NCBI RefSeq assembly: GCF_900101685.1
Contig: NZ_FMZZ01000010.1
Span: 1-64,000, forward strand
Reading direction: 5' to 3'
DNA from: Actinokineospora iranica
GTDB taxonomy: Bacteria; Actinomycetota; Actinomycetes; Mycobacteriales; Pseudonocardiaceae
Length of the DNA: 64,000 bases
Shown in pieces: positions 47,550 to 55,848 of this stretch; position 1 is the first letter of the stretch; each line of letters starts with the position of its first letter. A program made the position numbers and the translations under genes. Below the pieces are notes generated by a model that was given only the letters and a program-made list of their open reading frames with translations, had not been told where the DNA came from and searched no databases.

Positions 47550-47647
47550 GGTCGGGCTCCCTGGGGAGGCGGTGCGTGAGGTTCCAACGGCCCGGTGCGC
47601 GGGAGTGCGTGCCGCCAGCCGGGGGCATCCACCGCCCGCGCCGTCAT
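47546..47647 (-). CDS. Tiny ORF a (33 residues), coupled to the amidohydrolase gene
   Basis: ATG overlaps the amidohydrolase stop (ATGA); the stop overlaps the GTG of tiny ORF b. Product begins MTARAVDAPGWRHALPRTGP and ends PQGARP. No family recognised. Third-position GC is about three quarters, lower than the large genes. Coordinates are supported by the exact overlaps on both sides rather than by homology. Confidence 0.35.
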   Translation of the reverse strand: MTARAVDAPGWRHALPRTGPLEPHAPPPQGARP

Positions 47648-48873
47648 GACGCGGCCGCAGTGAGCATCGCCCGCACGGCGCGGCTGTCTTCGGCGGGGGT
47701 CGGGGTCTCGCGCTTGTCCGGGTGGAACTCGACGCCTCGGGTGACCACCAGGGCGGGGTCGCGCAGGGCGGTGAGGTCGGTGAGCGGATCGGCGTCGACC
47801 AGCAGCAGGTCCGCGTCCTTGCCGGGGGCGAGGCTGCCGGTGCGGTCGCCGACGCCGAGGGCGGTGGCTGCGTCGGCGGTGGCGGCGCGGATCACCTCGG
47901 CGGGGGTGAACCCGTAGCCCGCCATGGCGAGCAGGGCGGCGGCGTGGTCGCGGTGCGGCGTGCCCGCCACCCCGGCGTCGGTGCCGCTGATGAACCGGAC
48001 GCCGCGCTCGCGCATGTCGGTGACGACCTGGCGGCGGCGCTCGGCGAACTCGGGGTGGGCGGCCAGGCGCGGGTTGAACGTGGCGCAGACCGCGATGCCC
48101 GCGCGGGCGATCTGGTCGGCGAGCGCGGCGGAGTAGCCGTCGAAGCCGCTCTCGGTCTGCCACGTGCAGTGTTCCAGGGTGTCGACCCCGCACTCGACCG
48201 CGAGGCGGATTCCGTCCGCGCCGTGCGCGTGTGCGGCGACCGGGCGGCCGAGCCTGCGCGCCTCCGCGACGATCAGGCTCAGGTCCGCCCGGGAGAACTG
48301 CGTCTGCCACGACCGTGACCCGGGGGTGCTGTTGCCGCCGGTGACCATGACCTTCACGACGTCGGTGCCCGCCGCGTCCTGGGTGCGGATGAGGCGCAGC
48401 AGGTCGTCGGGGGTGGCGCTGCCGCCGCCGAAGTGCCAGCAGTGGCCGCGCGGGCGGGTCAGCGGGCGGTTGGCGACCAGCAGGCGCGGGCCGCGCAGGG
48501 TGCCCGCGGCGACCGCGTCGCGCAGGTCGGTGGCGAGCAGGCCGAGCGAGCCGAGGTCGCGGGCGGTGGTGACCCCCGCGGACAGCAGTTCCCGCGCGTT
48601 GCGGGCCATCAGCAGCAGTTGCCGGTTGGGCCGCTCGCGCAGGACGCGGGCGAGCGGGTCGGGGCCTGCGTCGAGGCCGAGGTGGACGTGCGCGTCGATC
48701 AGGCCGGGCAGCAGCGTCCCGGACCAGGCCACGACCCGCGCCCCGGGCGCGGACAGCCCCGCCCGGGGGCCGACCGCGGTGATTCCGCCGTGCTCGACCA
48801 GGACGGCGCCGTCGTCGATGACGGCGCCGTCGCCGGTGAGCACTTGCCGTGCGGTGTAAAGGGTCGAGCTCAC
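47644..48873 (-). CDS. Amidohydrolase-superfamily metal-dependent hydrolase (imidazolonepropionase-like)
   Basis: 409 residues. DAHVHLG (HxH metal ligands), the carboxylated-Lys candidate in VVKVMVTGGN, AAHAHG, EHCTW and the catalytic Asp in SGTDAG make a complete binuclear amidohydrolase site. The closing GSLAPGKDADLLLVDADP is typical of the Xaa-Pro dipeptidase/imidazolonepropionase branch. GTG start overlaps the alpha/beta hydrolase stop (GTGA). Cytoplasmic; substrate unknown. Confidence 0.88.
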   Translation of the reverse strand: MSSTLYTARQVLTGDGAVIDDGAVLVEHGGITAVGPRAGLSAPGARVVAWSGTLLPGLIDAHVHLGLDAGPDPLARVLRERPNRQLLLMARNARELLSAGVTTARDLGSLGLLATDLRDAVAAGTLRGPRLLVANRPLTRPRGHCWHFGGGSATPDDLLRLIRTQDAAGTDVVKVMVTGGNSTPGSRSWQTQFSRADLSLIVAEARRLGRPVAAHAHGADGIRLAVECGVDTLEHCTWQTESGFDGYSAALADQIARAGIAVCATFNPRLAAHPEFAERRRQVVTDMRERGVRFISGTDAGVAGTPHRDHAAALLAMAGYGFTPAEVIRAATADAATALGVGDRTGSLAPGKDADLLLVDADPLTDLTALRDPALVVTRGVEFHPDKRETPTPAEDSRAVRAMLTAAAS

Positions 48874-49793
48874 GCGGGCGCGCCTGGCAGGGTCCGCTCG
48901 GTGATCCAGGTCGCGACCGCGGGGCCGATGACCGCGCTGTCCTTGACCCAGCCGAAGTGGTCGAGGTTGGCCACCCCGGCCCCGGCCGCGATGTGCCAGT
49001 TGGCCAACCGCGCCGACTCCAGCCGCTCGCCCAGGAAGTCCACATTGGACTTAGGGCCGAGAATGTCCCGCTCCAGCGAGATGAGCAGCACCGGGATGTC
49101 CAGCTTCGCCAGCGCCGCGTCGTAGCCGACATTCGTGCCCTTGGGCCGGTACCGGCTGGTGCGGGAGTGCCGCGCCCAGTCGATCATCACCCCGCCCGCC
49201 ATCGCGCCGGGGATGAGCACCCCGCCGGGCCACCAGCCCTTGACCTTGGACACCAGGCCGATCCACTGGATCTTCCACAGCGCCTCGAACCACCGCTTCG
49301 GCCCGAACGCGCGCCAGAACACCGTTCCGGTGCCGATCGTGGACACCCCGGCCACCACGCCCGGGTTGGTCGCGGAGAACAGCAGCGCGAGCTGCCCGCC
49401 GAGGCTGTGCCCGAGCAGGTGCAGCGGCCGGTCGGGGAACCGCTCGGTGACCGCGGCGACGATCGCGGGCAGGTCGACCTCGATCAGCTCGCGGTAGCCG
49501 AAGTCCGGTCCCTCGCGCAGCGCCGGCGTGCTCTCGCCTTGGCCGCGCAGGTCGCAGGTCGCGACCGAGAGCCCGGCCGCGCGCAGCGCCTTGGCCAGCG
49601 GCAGGTAGAACTTCGCCTTGACCGCCATCGCGGGCAGGATGAGCACGACCGGCGCGCTCGCGTCCTCGCTCGGCAGCAGGCGCAGGGTGAAGGCCGTGCC
49701 GTCGCCGGTCTCGACGCGCAGCGACTCCAGCGTGGTGAACTCCGACGGCGGCCGGGAACCGGCGGCGCCGCGGCCGGTATGGCTGACGGACAT
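48870..49793 (-). CDS. Alpha/beta hydrolase
   Basis: 307 residues. Oxyanion region LPAMAVKAKFYLPLAKAL, CDLRGQGES, nucleophile elbow LLGHSLGGQLAL (Ser), acid in LERDILGPKSN and terminal His in ANLDHFGWVKDS. Resembles serine aminopeptidase S33/monoacylglycerol-lipase-type hydrolases. GAGAGGA before the ATG. A 70-base copy of its 3' end survives at 44996-45075. Confidence 0.87.
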   Translation of the reverse strand: MSVSHTGRGAAGSRPPSEFTTLESLRVETGDGTAFTLRLLPSEDASAPVVLILPAMAVKAKFYLPLAKALRAAGLSVATCDLRGQGESTPALREGPDFGYRELIEVDLPAIVAAVTERFPDRPLHLLGHSLGGQLALLFSATNPGVVAGVSTIGTGTVFWRAFGPKRWFEALWKIQWIGLVSKVKGWWPGGVLIPGAMAGGVMIDWARHSRTSRYRPKGTNVGYDAALAKLDIPVLLISLERDILGPKSNVDFLGERLESARLANWHIAAGAGVANLDHFGWVKDSAVIGPAVATWITERTLPGAPA

Positions 49794-49803
49794 CGCTTTC
49801 CTC

Positions 49804-50322
49804 TCAGTTCGCCGCGATGGTGCACACGTAGTCGAAGGTGAACTTGGCGACCAGCACGTCGGCGTCGTCGTAGAGCGCGGCCTTGCCGTCGATCTCGAAG
49901 CGCTCGTTGCCGGTCGCGGCCAGGATGCGCCGCATCTCGCGCTCGTCGATGGTGGCGATGGCGCGGATGCGGCCGATGGCGGGCTTGCGGAACGCGGCCC
50001 GCGCGTCCCGAAGCACCAGCAGCTCCACAGTGGATAGCCGGGTCGCGACCGCGCCGACGAACGCCGCCGCGCCCGCGATGTCCGCGGCCAGGAACAGCGC
50101 GCCCGCGTGCACGGTGTTCATGTGGTTCTTCAGGTGCGGTTCGGCGGGCAGCTCCACGACCGCCCGGTCCGGGCCGATCTCGGTGATGTCGACGCCTGCG
50201 TGGTTGCCGAAGGGCACCAGGGCGTCGGAGATGGCGCGCAGCGCGTCGTAGTCGGGGTTTTCCCCGCCGTGGCCCGCGAAAGCGTCGGCGAACCCGGGGT
50301 TGATCCTGATATCGGTCGACAC
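49804..50322 (-). CDS. Hot-dog-fold protein (DUF4442/PaaI-type thioesterase-like)
   Basis: 172 residues. The core KNHMNTVHAGALFLAADIAG is the hot-dog helix with its HAGALF signature, as in PaaI/DUF4442 proteins; RPAIGRIRAIATI-like strands follow. GTG start with AAAGGA 8 bases upstream. Next to an acyl-CoA dehydrogenase, so acyl-CoA hydrolysis is the reasonable role, not proven. Confidence 0.8.
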   Translation of the reverse strand: MSTDIRINPGFADAFAGHGGENPDYDALRAISDALVPFGNHAGVDITEIGPDRAVVELPAEPHLKNHMNTVHAGALFLAADIAGAAAFVGAVATRLSTVELLVLRDARAAFRKPAIGRIRAIATIDEREMRRILAATGNERFEIDGKAALYDDADVLVAKFTFDYVCTIAAN

Positions 50323-50368
50323 GTGATCAGTCCTTTGTGGTCAGACGGTGATCGGTGGGGCGAGCAGG

Positions 50369-51538
50369 TCACTGGTGGGCGCGCAGCACACGCCGGGCGA
50401 TCGACCAGCGCAGGACCTCCGACGGGCCCTCGTAGATGCGGAAAGCCCGCGCCTCCACGAGGAATCGGGCGACCAGGTGGTCCTCGCAGACGCCGAGGCC
50501 GCCGTGCAGCTGCACCGCCCGGTCCAGCACCCGCCAGACCGCCTCGGAGACGAAGGTCTTGGTCACCGACGCCGAGTGCCGGGCCGCCGAGCTCGCCGCG
50601 CCCTCGGCGTCGATGATCGCGGCGGTGCCGTGGATGAGCGCGCGGGCCGCGGTGATGTCGATCTCGTTGTCGGCGATGTGCGCCTGGGCCATGCCGTGGT
50701 CGGCGATCCGCGCGCCGAACGCCTGCCTGCCGTTGATGTGCCGGGCGGCAAGCTCCTGGGCCCGCACGGCCAGGCCGAGCCAGTTCATGCAGAACGTCAG
50801 CCGCGACGGCGCGAGCCGCACCGAGGCGTACTCCATGCCCTTGCCGACCGCGCCGAGCACCGCGTCGTCGCCGACGTGGCAGTCGGCGAAGGTGACCGCG
50901 CAGTGCCCGCCGGGCACGCTGTGGTCCAGCGTCGGCATCCGCCTGCCCACCCGCAGGCCCGGATTGTCCTGGTCCACCAGGAACATCGTCGGCCCGTCCG
51001 CGGTGGCCGCGACCACGATGGTGAACGCCGCGCCGTCCGCGCCGGTGGTGAAGTGCTTCTCTCCGTTGATGACCCAGCCGCTGTCGGTCTCCTCGGCGAC
51101 CGTGCGCAACATGCTCGGGTCGGACCCGGCGCCGGGCGCGGGCTCGGTCATCGCGATCGAGGACCGGACTTCGCCGGAGGCGAGCGGAGCCAGGTAGCGC
51201 CGCTTCTGCTCGGGGGTCGCGGCGTGCGCGAGCAGGTGGATGTTGCCGTCGTCGGGGGCCCAGCAGTTCAGCGCCAGCGGCCCGATCAGGCTGGTGCCAG
51301 CGGCCTCAAGCACGAAGGCCTGCGCGCGGGTGTCGAGGCCGAGACCGCCGTGCTCAACCGGCGACAGCGGGCCGAACACGCCCGCGGCCTTGGCCTTCTT
51401 CTGCAGTTCCAGGCGCAGGGCGTCGTCCATGGGCCTGCCGTCCACAATGATTTCCCGCTCGACGGGGTAGACGTGCTCGCGGACGAACTCCAGTGTTCGC
51501 TCGGCCAGTTCCTGCGGGCTGTGGGTCGTCCCGGTCAC
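50369..51538 (-). CDS. Acyl-CoA dehydrogenase family flavoenzyme
   Basis: 389 residues from GTG 51538 with AAGGAG 5 bases upstream. Typical motifs: IAMTEPAPGAGSDPSMLRTV, INGEKHFTTGAD, FGARIADHGMAQAHIADNEI and VQLHGGLGVCED. The substrate-facing catalytic base region reads FRIYEGPSEVLR, the usual Y-E-G motif (Glu). Oxidises an acyl-CoA or similar thioester. First gene of the minus-strand operon. Confidence 0.9.
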   Translation of the reverse strand: MTGTTHSPQELAERTLEFVREHVYPVEREIIVDGRPMDDALRLELQKKAKAAGVFGPLSPVEHGGLGLDTRAQAFVLEAAGTSLIGPLALNCWAPDDGNIHLLAHAATPEQKRRYLAPLASGEVRSSIAMTEPAPGAGSDPSMLRTVAEETDSGWVINGEKHFTTGADGAAFTIVVAATADGPTMFLVDQDNPGLRVGRRMPTLDHSVPGGHCAVTFADCHVGDDAVLGAVGKGMEYASVRLAPSRLTFCMNWLGLAVRAQELAARHINGRQAFGARIADHGMAQAHIADNEIDITAARALIHGTAAIIDAEGAASSAARHSASVTKTFVSEAVWRVLDRAVQLHGGLGVCEDHLVARFLVEARAFRIYEGPSEVLRWSIARRVLRAHQ

Positions 51539-51712
51539 CGTGGCTCCTTGTTCTCCGGGCTGTGCCGTGCGGTCCAGCCCAGTCTCTTGTGGCCGCGGTG
51601 GCCGCCCGCGCCTCATTGCCAATTCCAATCGGGCGAGTCGAATGCGCTGACAGGCCGCCGCCGGGGCGGTCCGGTCGGTGAGGCTGGCGGGGAGACGCGA
51701 GGAGGGTTCACC

Positions 51713-52663
51713 GTGCCGACGTCAGCCGGATTGATGACCTTGCAGGTAGTCGCCAAACGCGTCGAAGCCGACGACGTGGCGTCGTTCGTCCTGGCCGCGC
51801 CCGATGGCGCCGACCTGCCCGAATGGGTGCCAGGCGCGCACGTCGACGTCGAGGTCGCACCAGGGGTGCTGCGCCAGTACTCGCTGTGCGGGGACCCGGC
51901 TGAGCGGGCGCGCTGGCGGATCGCGGTGCTGCGGGAGGACCCCGGCCGCGGCGGCTCGCGGCGCCTGCACGACGAGGTCGGGGTGGGCGCGAACCTACCG
52001 GTCGGCTTGCCGCGCAACAACTTCCCGCTGGTGAACGCCGAGGAATATGTGTTCGTCGCGGGTGGGATCGGGATCACGCCGCTGCTGCCGATGATCCGCG
52101 CCGCGCACGCCGCGGGCGCGTCCTGGTCGCTGCACTACGGCGGCAAGCGCCGCGACCGGATGGCGTTCCTGGGCGAACTGGCCTGCTATGGCGACCGGGT
52201 CCGCGTGCTGCCCGAGGACGAGCACGGCCTGCTGCCGCTGGCCGACATCCTCGCCGCCGCGCCAGCGCGGGCCCAGGTCTACTGCTGCGGCCCCGAGCCC
52301 CTGCTCGACGCGATCGAGCGGGCCTGCGCGGCCGGGCGGGCGGATGCCCTGCGCGTCGAGCGGTTCGCGCCCCGCGCGGTCGCCGCGGGGCCGGATTCCG
52401 CGTTCGAGGTGCTGGCGGCCAGTTCGGGCAAGGTGGTCGAGGTTGGCGCGGGCCAGTCGGTCCTCGACGCGCTGACCCGCGCCGGGATCGAGATGCCCTC
52501 GTCGTGCCGGGAGGGCACCTGCGCGAGCTGCGAGACCCCGGTGCTCGAGGGTGAAGTCGACCACCGCGACTCGGTGCTCTCCGCGCAGGAGCGCGCCGAG
52601 GGCAAGGTGATGATGCTCTGCGTGTCCCGCGCGCGCTCGCCCCGTTTGGTCCTTGACATCTAG
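51713..52663 (+). CDS. Phthalate-dioxygenase-reductase-like oxidoreductase (VanB type)
   Basis: 316 residues from GTG 51713 with GGAGGG 6 bases upstream. Flavin domain RQYSLCGDP, NAD domain FVAGGIGITPLLPMIRAA and VYCCGPEPL, then a C-terminal plant-type [2Fe-2S] ferredoxin with CREGTCASCETP and a distal Cys in MLCVSRA. Delivers electrons from NAD(P)H to an oxygenase such as a Rieske enzyme or P450; no such partner is in the window. Divergent from the acyl-CoA dehydrogenase operon across 174 bases. Confidence 0.9.
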   Translation: MPTSAGLMTLQVVAKRVEADDVASFVLAAPDGADLPEWVPGAHVDVEVAPGVLRQYSLCGDPAERARWRIAVLREDPGRGGSRRLHDEVGVGANLPVGLPRNNFPLVNAEEYVFVAGGIGITPLLPMIRAAHAAGASWSLHYGGKRRDRMAFLGELACYGDRVRVLPEDEHGLLPLADILAAAPARAQVYCCGPEPLLDAIERACAAGRADALRVERFAPRAVAAGPDSAFEVLAASSGKVVEVGAGQSVLDALTRAGIEMPSSCREGTCASCETPVLEGEVDHRDSVLSAQERAEGKVMMLCVSRARSPRLVLDI

Positions 52664-52830
52664 GCCCTGGCCCGACAGGGCCCGGCGGCGATAGGCGCGG
52701 CGAATAGGTCTTTCGGTCTTGGCCATCCGCCGCACACGCGATCGTCACTTCCCGCCATGCTCCCGAGGCCAGCGCAGGCACCGGTCCTCGGTGACCGCGC
52801 CTGCGGCCGTCGACAGATCGGAACCTAGGT

Positions 52831-53652
52831 ATGCAGCTCACCATTCTCGGATGTCGCTCGGGGTCACCGGCCGACGGTCAGGCCAGCTCGGGGTACCTGG
52901 TGGAGACCGGGCGCACGAGACTGCTGCTGGACTGCGGGCCGGGAATCGCGACCGCGCTGTCCGGGGTGGTGGAGCCGGAGGCTCTCGACGCGGTGGTGAT
53001 CAGCCACTTCCACACCGACCACTGCTACGACCTGCTGCCGATCGGCAAGGCGATGCTGTCGCGGCTGGTCCGCTTCCCCGGCGGCCCCGAGCACGCCGAC
53101 CGGGAGTTCCGGCCGGTGCCGCTGTTCGTCCCGGAGGGGGCGAGGGAGCTGTTCGCCAAGTGGGCGGCGCTGTTCCCGGTGGCGAGCCTGCCGCTGCTTG
53201 ACCAGGCGTTCGAGGTCGCCTTCGACGTGCGCGAGTACCAGCCGGGCGACCAGTTCGAGGTCGGCGACTGCACGCTGGGTATGCACGGACTGCGCCACAT
53301 CCGGCCCAACTGCGGCGCCCGCGTCGAGTCCGCCGAGGGCACCCTCGCCTACACCGGTGACACCGGGGTCACCGACGCCGCGGTGAAACTCGCCGCCGAC
53401 GCCGACCTGCTGCTGGCCGAGGCGACGCTGTCGGCGACCGACGAGACCGACCACGGCCACCTCAGCGGCGGCGACGCGGGCCGCCTCGCCGCCCGCGCCA
53501 ACGTCGGCGAGCTGGTGCTCACCCATTTCGCCTCCACCGAGAGCGCGTGGCTGCGCGCCCTGCACGAGGACGCGGCGTCGGCGTTCGCGGGCCCGGTCCG
53601 GCTGGCCACGCCCGGCCGCAGGCTGCCGGTCGGGAAGCGGGCCGTGGTCTGA
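52831..53652 (+). CDS. MBL-fold metallo-hydrolase (RNase Z-like superfamily)
   Basis: 273 residues. MQLTILGCRSGSPADGQASS opening, metal motif SHFHTDHCYD, TGDTGVTDA, and distal His in DHGHLSGGDAG and VLTHFAS. Dinuclear zinc hydrolase of the tRNase Z/PqqB-like clade; substrate unknown. The 167-base gap upstream shows no recognised regulatory structure. A terminator hairpin follows. Confidence 0.87.
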   Translation: MQLTILGCRSGSPADGQASSGYLVETGRTRLLLDCGPGIATALSGVVEPEALDAVVISHFHTDHCYDLLPIGKAMLSRLVRFPGGPEHADREFRPVPLFVPEGARELFAKWAALFPVASLPLLDQAFEVAFDVREYQPGDQFEVGDCTLGMHGLRHIRPNCGARVESAEGTLAYTGDTGVTDAAVKLAADADLLLAEATLSATDETDHGHLSGGDAGRLAARANVGELVLTHFASTESAWLRALHEDAASAFAGPVRLATPGRRLPVGKRAVV

Positions 53653-53662
53653 CGTGCCGGTC

Positions 53663-53698
53663 GGGGTGGCGGCTGATGCGGTGCTCGGCCGCCACCCC
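53663..53698. terminator. Bidirectional terminator between MBL hydrolase and DHA2 exporter
   Basis: Perfect 11-base stem GGGGTGGCGGC / GCCGCCACCCC, 14-base loop, followed on the plus strand by a C/T-rich stretch CTCCCCCTTTATCC. Lies between convergent stops at 53652 and 53707. Confidence 0.75.
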
Positions 53699-53706
53699 CT
53701 CCCCCT

Positions 53707-55179
53707 TTATCCGGCCGGAACGGGTTCCTGTTCGGCCTGGTGCGGCGCGCTTGAGCGCCGGATGTCCCTGATCCCGGTCAGCGAGACCACCACGCCCAGC
53801 GCCGCGATGCCCGCGACGACCGCGAGCGCGGGCGTGTAGCCCGCCAGCAGCTCGGCGGGCGTGGTGACCGCCCCCTCGGCCGCCTCGTTCGCCGTGATCA
53901 CCGCGGTGACGACGGCGAGGCCGATGGCCCCGCCGACCTGGAGAGAGGTGTTGATCAGCCCGCCCGCGAGCCCCTGCTCGTGGGCGGCGACCCCCGCTGT
54001 GGCCTGGATGTTCAGCGAGGTGAAGCACAGCGCGCAGCTCACCCCGAGCAGCACCATGCACGGCAGCACCACGCCGAGCACGTTGGGCGTCACGTCGGCG
54101 TTGACGAAGAACGCGTAGGCCACCACCAGCGAGCCGAACCCGGTCAGGATCAGCCGGGCGGTGCCGAAGCGGCTGACCACGGCGTCCATCTTGGTCGAGC
54201 TCGCCAGCACGATCACCGCGGCGGGCAGGAACGCCAGCGCGGTTTGCAGCGCGGTCCAGCCCAGCAGCCGCTGCATGTACTGCATGACCACGAACTGGAA
54301 GCCGACGTAGGAGCCGAAGAACACCATCGCCCCCAGGTTGGCCCGGACCAGCGGCCCGGACCGGAAGATGCCCAGCCGCACCAGCGGATGGCTGGTCCGC
54401 CGCTCGATCACCACGAACGCGGCCCCCAGCGCGACCGCGAGCCCGAACCCGACCAGCGTGGCCGCCGAGGCCCAGCCGACCTCGGGCGCCTGCACAATGG
54501 TGTAGACCAGCAGGAGCAGCGCCGCGGTCGAGGTGGTCGCCCCGGCGATGTCGTAGGAACTGCCGTCCCGGGCCGGTCGCCCGTCGTCGGGCACCAGCTT
54601 GATCGCGGCGACCAGGACCACGGCCGCGACCGGCGCGGGCAGCAGCAGCGGCCAGCGCCACCCGATCTCGGTGAGCAGCCCGCTGAAGACGAGGCCGAGG
54701 GAGAACCCGCTGGCCGCGCACACGGTGAGGATGCTCAGCGCCCGGTTGCGCGACGGCCCCTCGGCGAAGGTCGTCGTGATGATGGACAGCGCGGCGGGCG
54801 CGGTGAACGCGGCCGCCACCCCCTTGACGAACCGCGCCGCGATCAGCAACTCGGCGTTGTCCACCAGCCCGCCAAGCAACGACCCGATGGCGAACACCGC
54901 CAGAGCGGCCAACAGCACCCGGCGACGGCCCAGCAGGTCAGCGGCGCGCCCACCGAGCAGCAGCAGCCCGCCATAACCGAGCACGTACCCGCTGACCACC
55001 CACTGAAGCGCGGAAGTCGACATGCCCAGATCGTCCCGAATGGACGGAAGGGCGACGCCGACCATGGAAATGTCGAGAGCGTCGAGGAACAACGCGCCAC
55101 ACAGCACGATCAGCGTGCCCCACAGCCGTGGCCCCCAGCGCTGGTCGGAAGTTGAGGTTGTTGACGAAGAGTCGGTCAC
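53707..55179 (-). CDS. MFS exporter, DHA2 (EmrB/QacA) family
   Basis: 490 residues, about 14 membrane helices. LFLDALDISMVGVALPSIRD (motif D1), GGRAADLLGRRRVLLAALAV (motif A), GFSLGLVFSGLLTEIGWRWP (motif C). A short polar N-terminus rich in Ser/Thr precedes the first helix. Divergent from a MarR gene across a perfect palindrome, the usual layout of an inducible multidrug pump. Confidence 0.9.
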   Translation of the reverse strand: MTDSSSTTSTSDQRWGPRLWGTLIVLCGALFLDALDISMVGVALPSIRDDLGMSTSALQWVVSGYVLGYGGLLLLGGRAADLLGRRRVLLAALAVFAIGSLLGGLVDNAELLIAARFVKGVAAAFTAPAALSIITTTFAEGPSRNRALSILTVCAASGFSLGLVFSGLLTEIGWRWPLLLPAPVAAVVLVAAIKLVPDDGRPARDGSSYDIAGATTSTAALLLLVYTIVQAPEVGWASAATLVGFGLAVALGAAFVVIERRTSHPLVRLGIFRSGPLVRANLGAMVFFGSYVGFQFVVMQYMQRLLGWTALQTALAFLPAAVIVLASSTKMDAVVSRFGTARLILTGFGSLVVAYAFFVNADVTPNVLGVVLPCMVLLGVSCALCFTSLNIQATAGVAAHEQGLAGGLINTSLQVGGAIGLAVVTAVITANEAAEGAVTTPAELLAGYTPALAVVAGIAALGVVVSLTGIRDIRRSSAPHQAEQEPVPAG

Positions 55180-55208
55180 GAGCGCACTGTTTCATGCGTC
55201 TGCATCTA

Positions 55209-55235
55209 ATGCAACCGAATCTAATTCGGTTGCAT
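55209..55235. promoter_or_regulatory. Perfect palindromic operator of the MarR/DHA2 pair
   Basis: Arms ATGCAACCGAAT and ATTCGGTTGCAT (12 of 12 pairs) with a 3-base spacer CTA. It lies 30 bases from each start codon (55179 and 55266). The right arm contains the -35 hexamer TTGCAT of the MarR promoter and the left arm the mirror-image TTGCAT for the pump, so MarR binding would block both. Confidence 0.85.
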
Positions 55236-55258
55236 ACACTTTGGGACGTTGGTAGGAT
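55230..55258 (+). promoter_or_regulatory. Promoter of marR-type gene, predicted leaderless transcript
   Basis: TTGCAT at 55230-55235, 17-base spacer, TAGGAT at 55253-55258. The start codon ATG at 55266 lies 7 bases after the -10 box, at or next to the predicted transcription start. No ribosome site is present, consistent with a leaderless mRNA. Confidence 0.6.
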
Positions 55259-55265
55259 CGCCGCC

Positions 55266-55667
55266 ATGGTCGCCGAGGACGCTGACCTCCCCCTGGTCCA
55301 AGGCTGGCGGGAGCTGCTGACAGTGCACGCCCGCACCTGGTGCGCACTGGACCGCGAACTCGCGCGCCACGGGTTGAGCGCCAGCGAGTTCGAGATCCTG
55401 GACCGTTTGGTGGAGGCAGAGGGGGCGGACGCCCGTGTCCAGGACTTGGCGGCAGCCGCTCATTTGAGCCAGAGCGCGGTGTCCCGGCTCATCGGCCGGT
55501 TGGAGCGGGACGGGCTGGTTGCCCGTGCGATGTGCGTGCAGGACCGCAGGGGGATTCAGGTCTGCCTGACCCCGGCTGGTCATGCGCGGCACGCGGAAGC
55601 GCTCTCTACTCACCGGGCTGTGCTGGCGGAGATGATGACCGCTCCTGATCCTGGGCCGCCGCAGTAG
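55266..55667 (+). CDS. MarR-family transcriptional regulator
   Basis: 133 residues. Winged helix QDLAAAAHLSQSAVSRLIGR followed by LERDGLVAR, with the wing CVQDRRGIQVCLTPAG. Helical dimerisation at both ends. ATG 55266 fits the leaderless promoter. Expected to repress itself and the divergent DHA2 pump through the 55209-55235 palindrome and to release on binding a small phenolic or drug ligand, as known for the family. Confidence 0.9.
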   Translation: MVAEDADLPLVQGWRELLTVHARTWCALDRELARHGLSASEFEILDRLVEAEGADARVQDLAAAAHLSQSAVSRLIGRLERDGLVARAMCVQDRRGIQVCLTPAGHARHAEALSTHRAVLAEMMTAPDPGPPQ

Positions 55668-55699
55668 CTTCGCGGGCTCTTGTGGGCTCTCGTGGGGTT

Positions 55700-55848
55700 G
55701 CTCGATGGGGTGGAGTGGTTTCTTCGGGGCCCCTACGAAGGAAGATCCCGTCGCGGGGAAAGACGGGTGGGGAGCCTTCGGCCCCACGACCACGGTGAGT
55801 TTGGGGATCTTCCTTCACCCCCGAAGAAACCACTCCGCCCCATCGAGC
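55700..55848. repeat. Long imperfect inverted repeat (arms 50 and 45 bases) between convergent genes
   Basis: Left arm 55700-55749 runs from GCTCGATGGGGTGGAGTGG to GGAAGATCCC; right arm 55804-55848 is its near-exact complement, from GGGATCTTCC to CCACTCCGCCCCATCGAGC. The ends and the TTTCTTCGGGG block pair perfectly; the mid-part has one mismatch and a small bulge. The 54-base loop holds a GGGGAGCC-TTC-GGCCCC hairpin. A further 10-base pair, CGAGCACCTG / CAGGTGCTCG, follows at 55844-55884. Could be a bidirectional terminator or a mobile palindromic element. Confidence 0.8.

Larger units (their letters stand above)
47451..47650 (-). repeat. Imperfect ~98-base tandem duplication spanning tiny ORFs a and b
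   Basis: Two adjacent units share CCCCGGCT, then a run containing CCCGCGCACCGGGC, then an AACCTC/AAGCCTC and CGC-CCGC block, and both end in GGRGCYCG followed by a stop-start overlap. Similarity is strongest in the centre (14 identical bases, CCCGCGCACCGGGC). Confidence 0.5.

Noticed and set aside
51539-51712. ATTGCCAATTCCAAT partial palindrome at about 51614 as an operator
   Set aside because: Only the outer four bases pair perfectly and no matching promoter hexamers could be placed.
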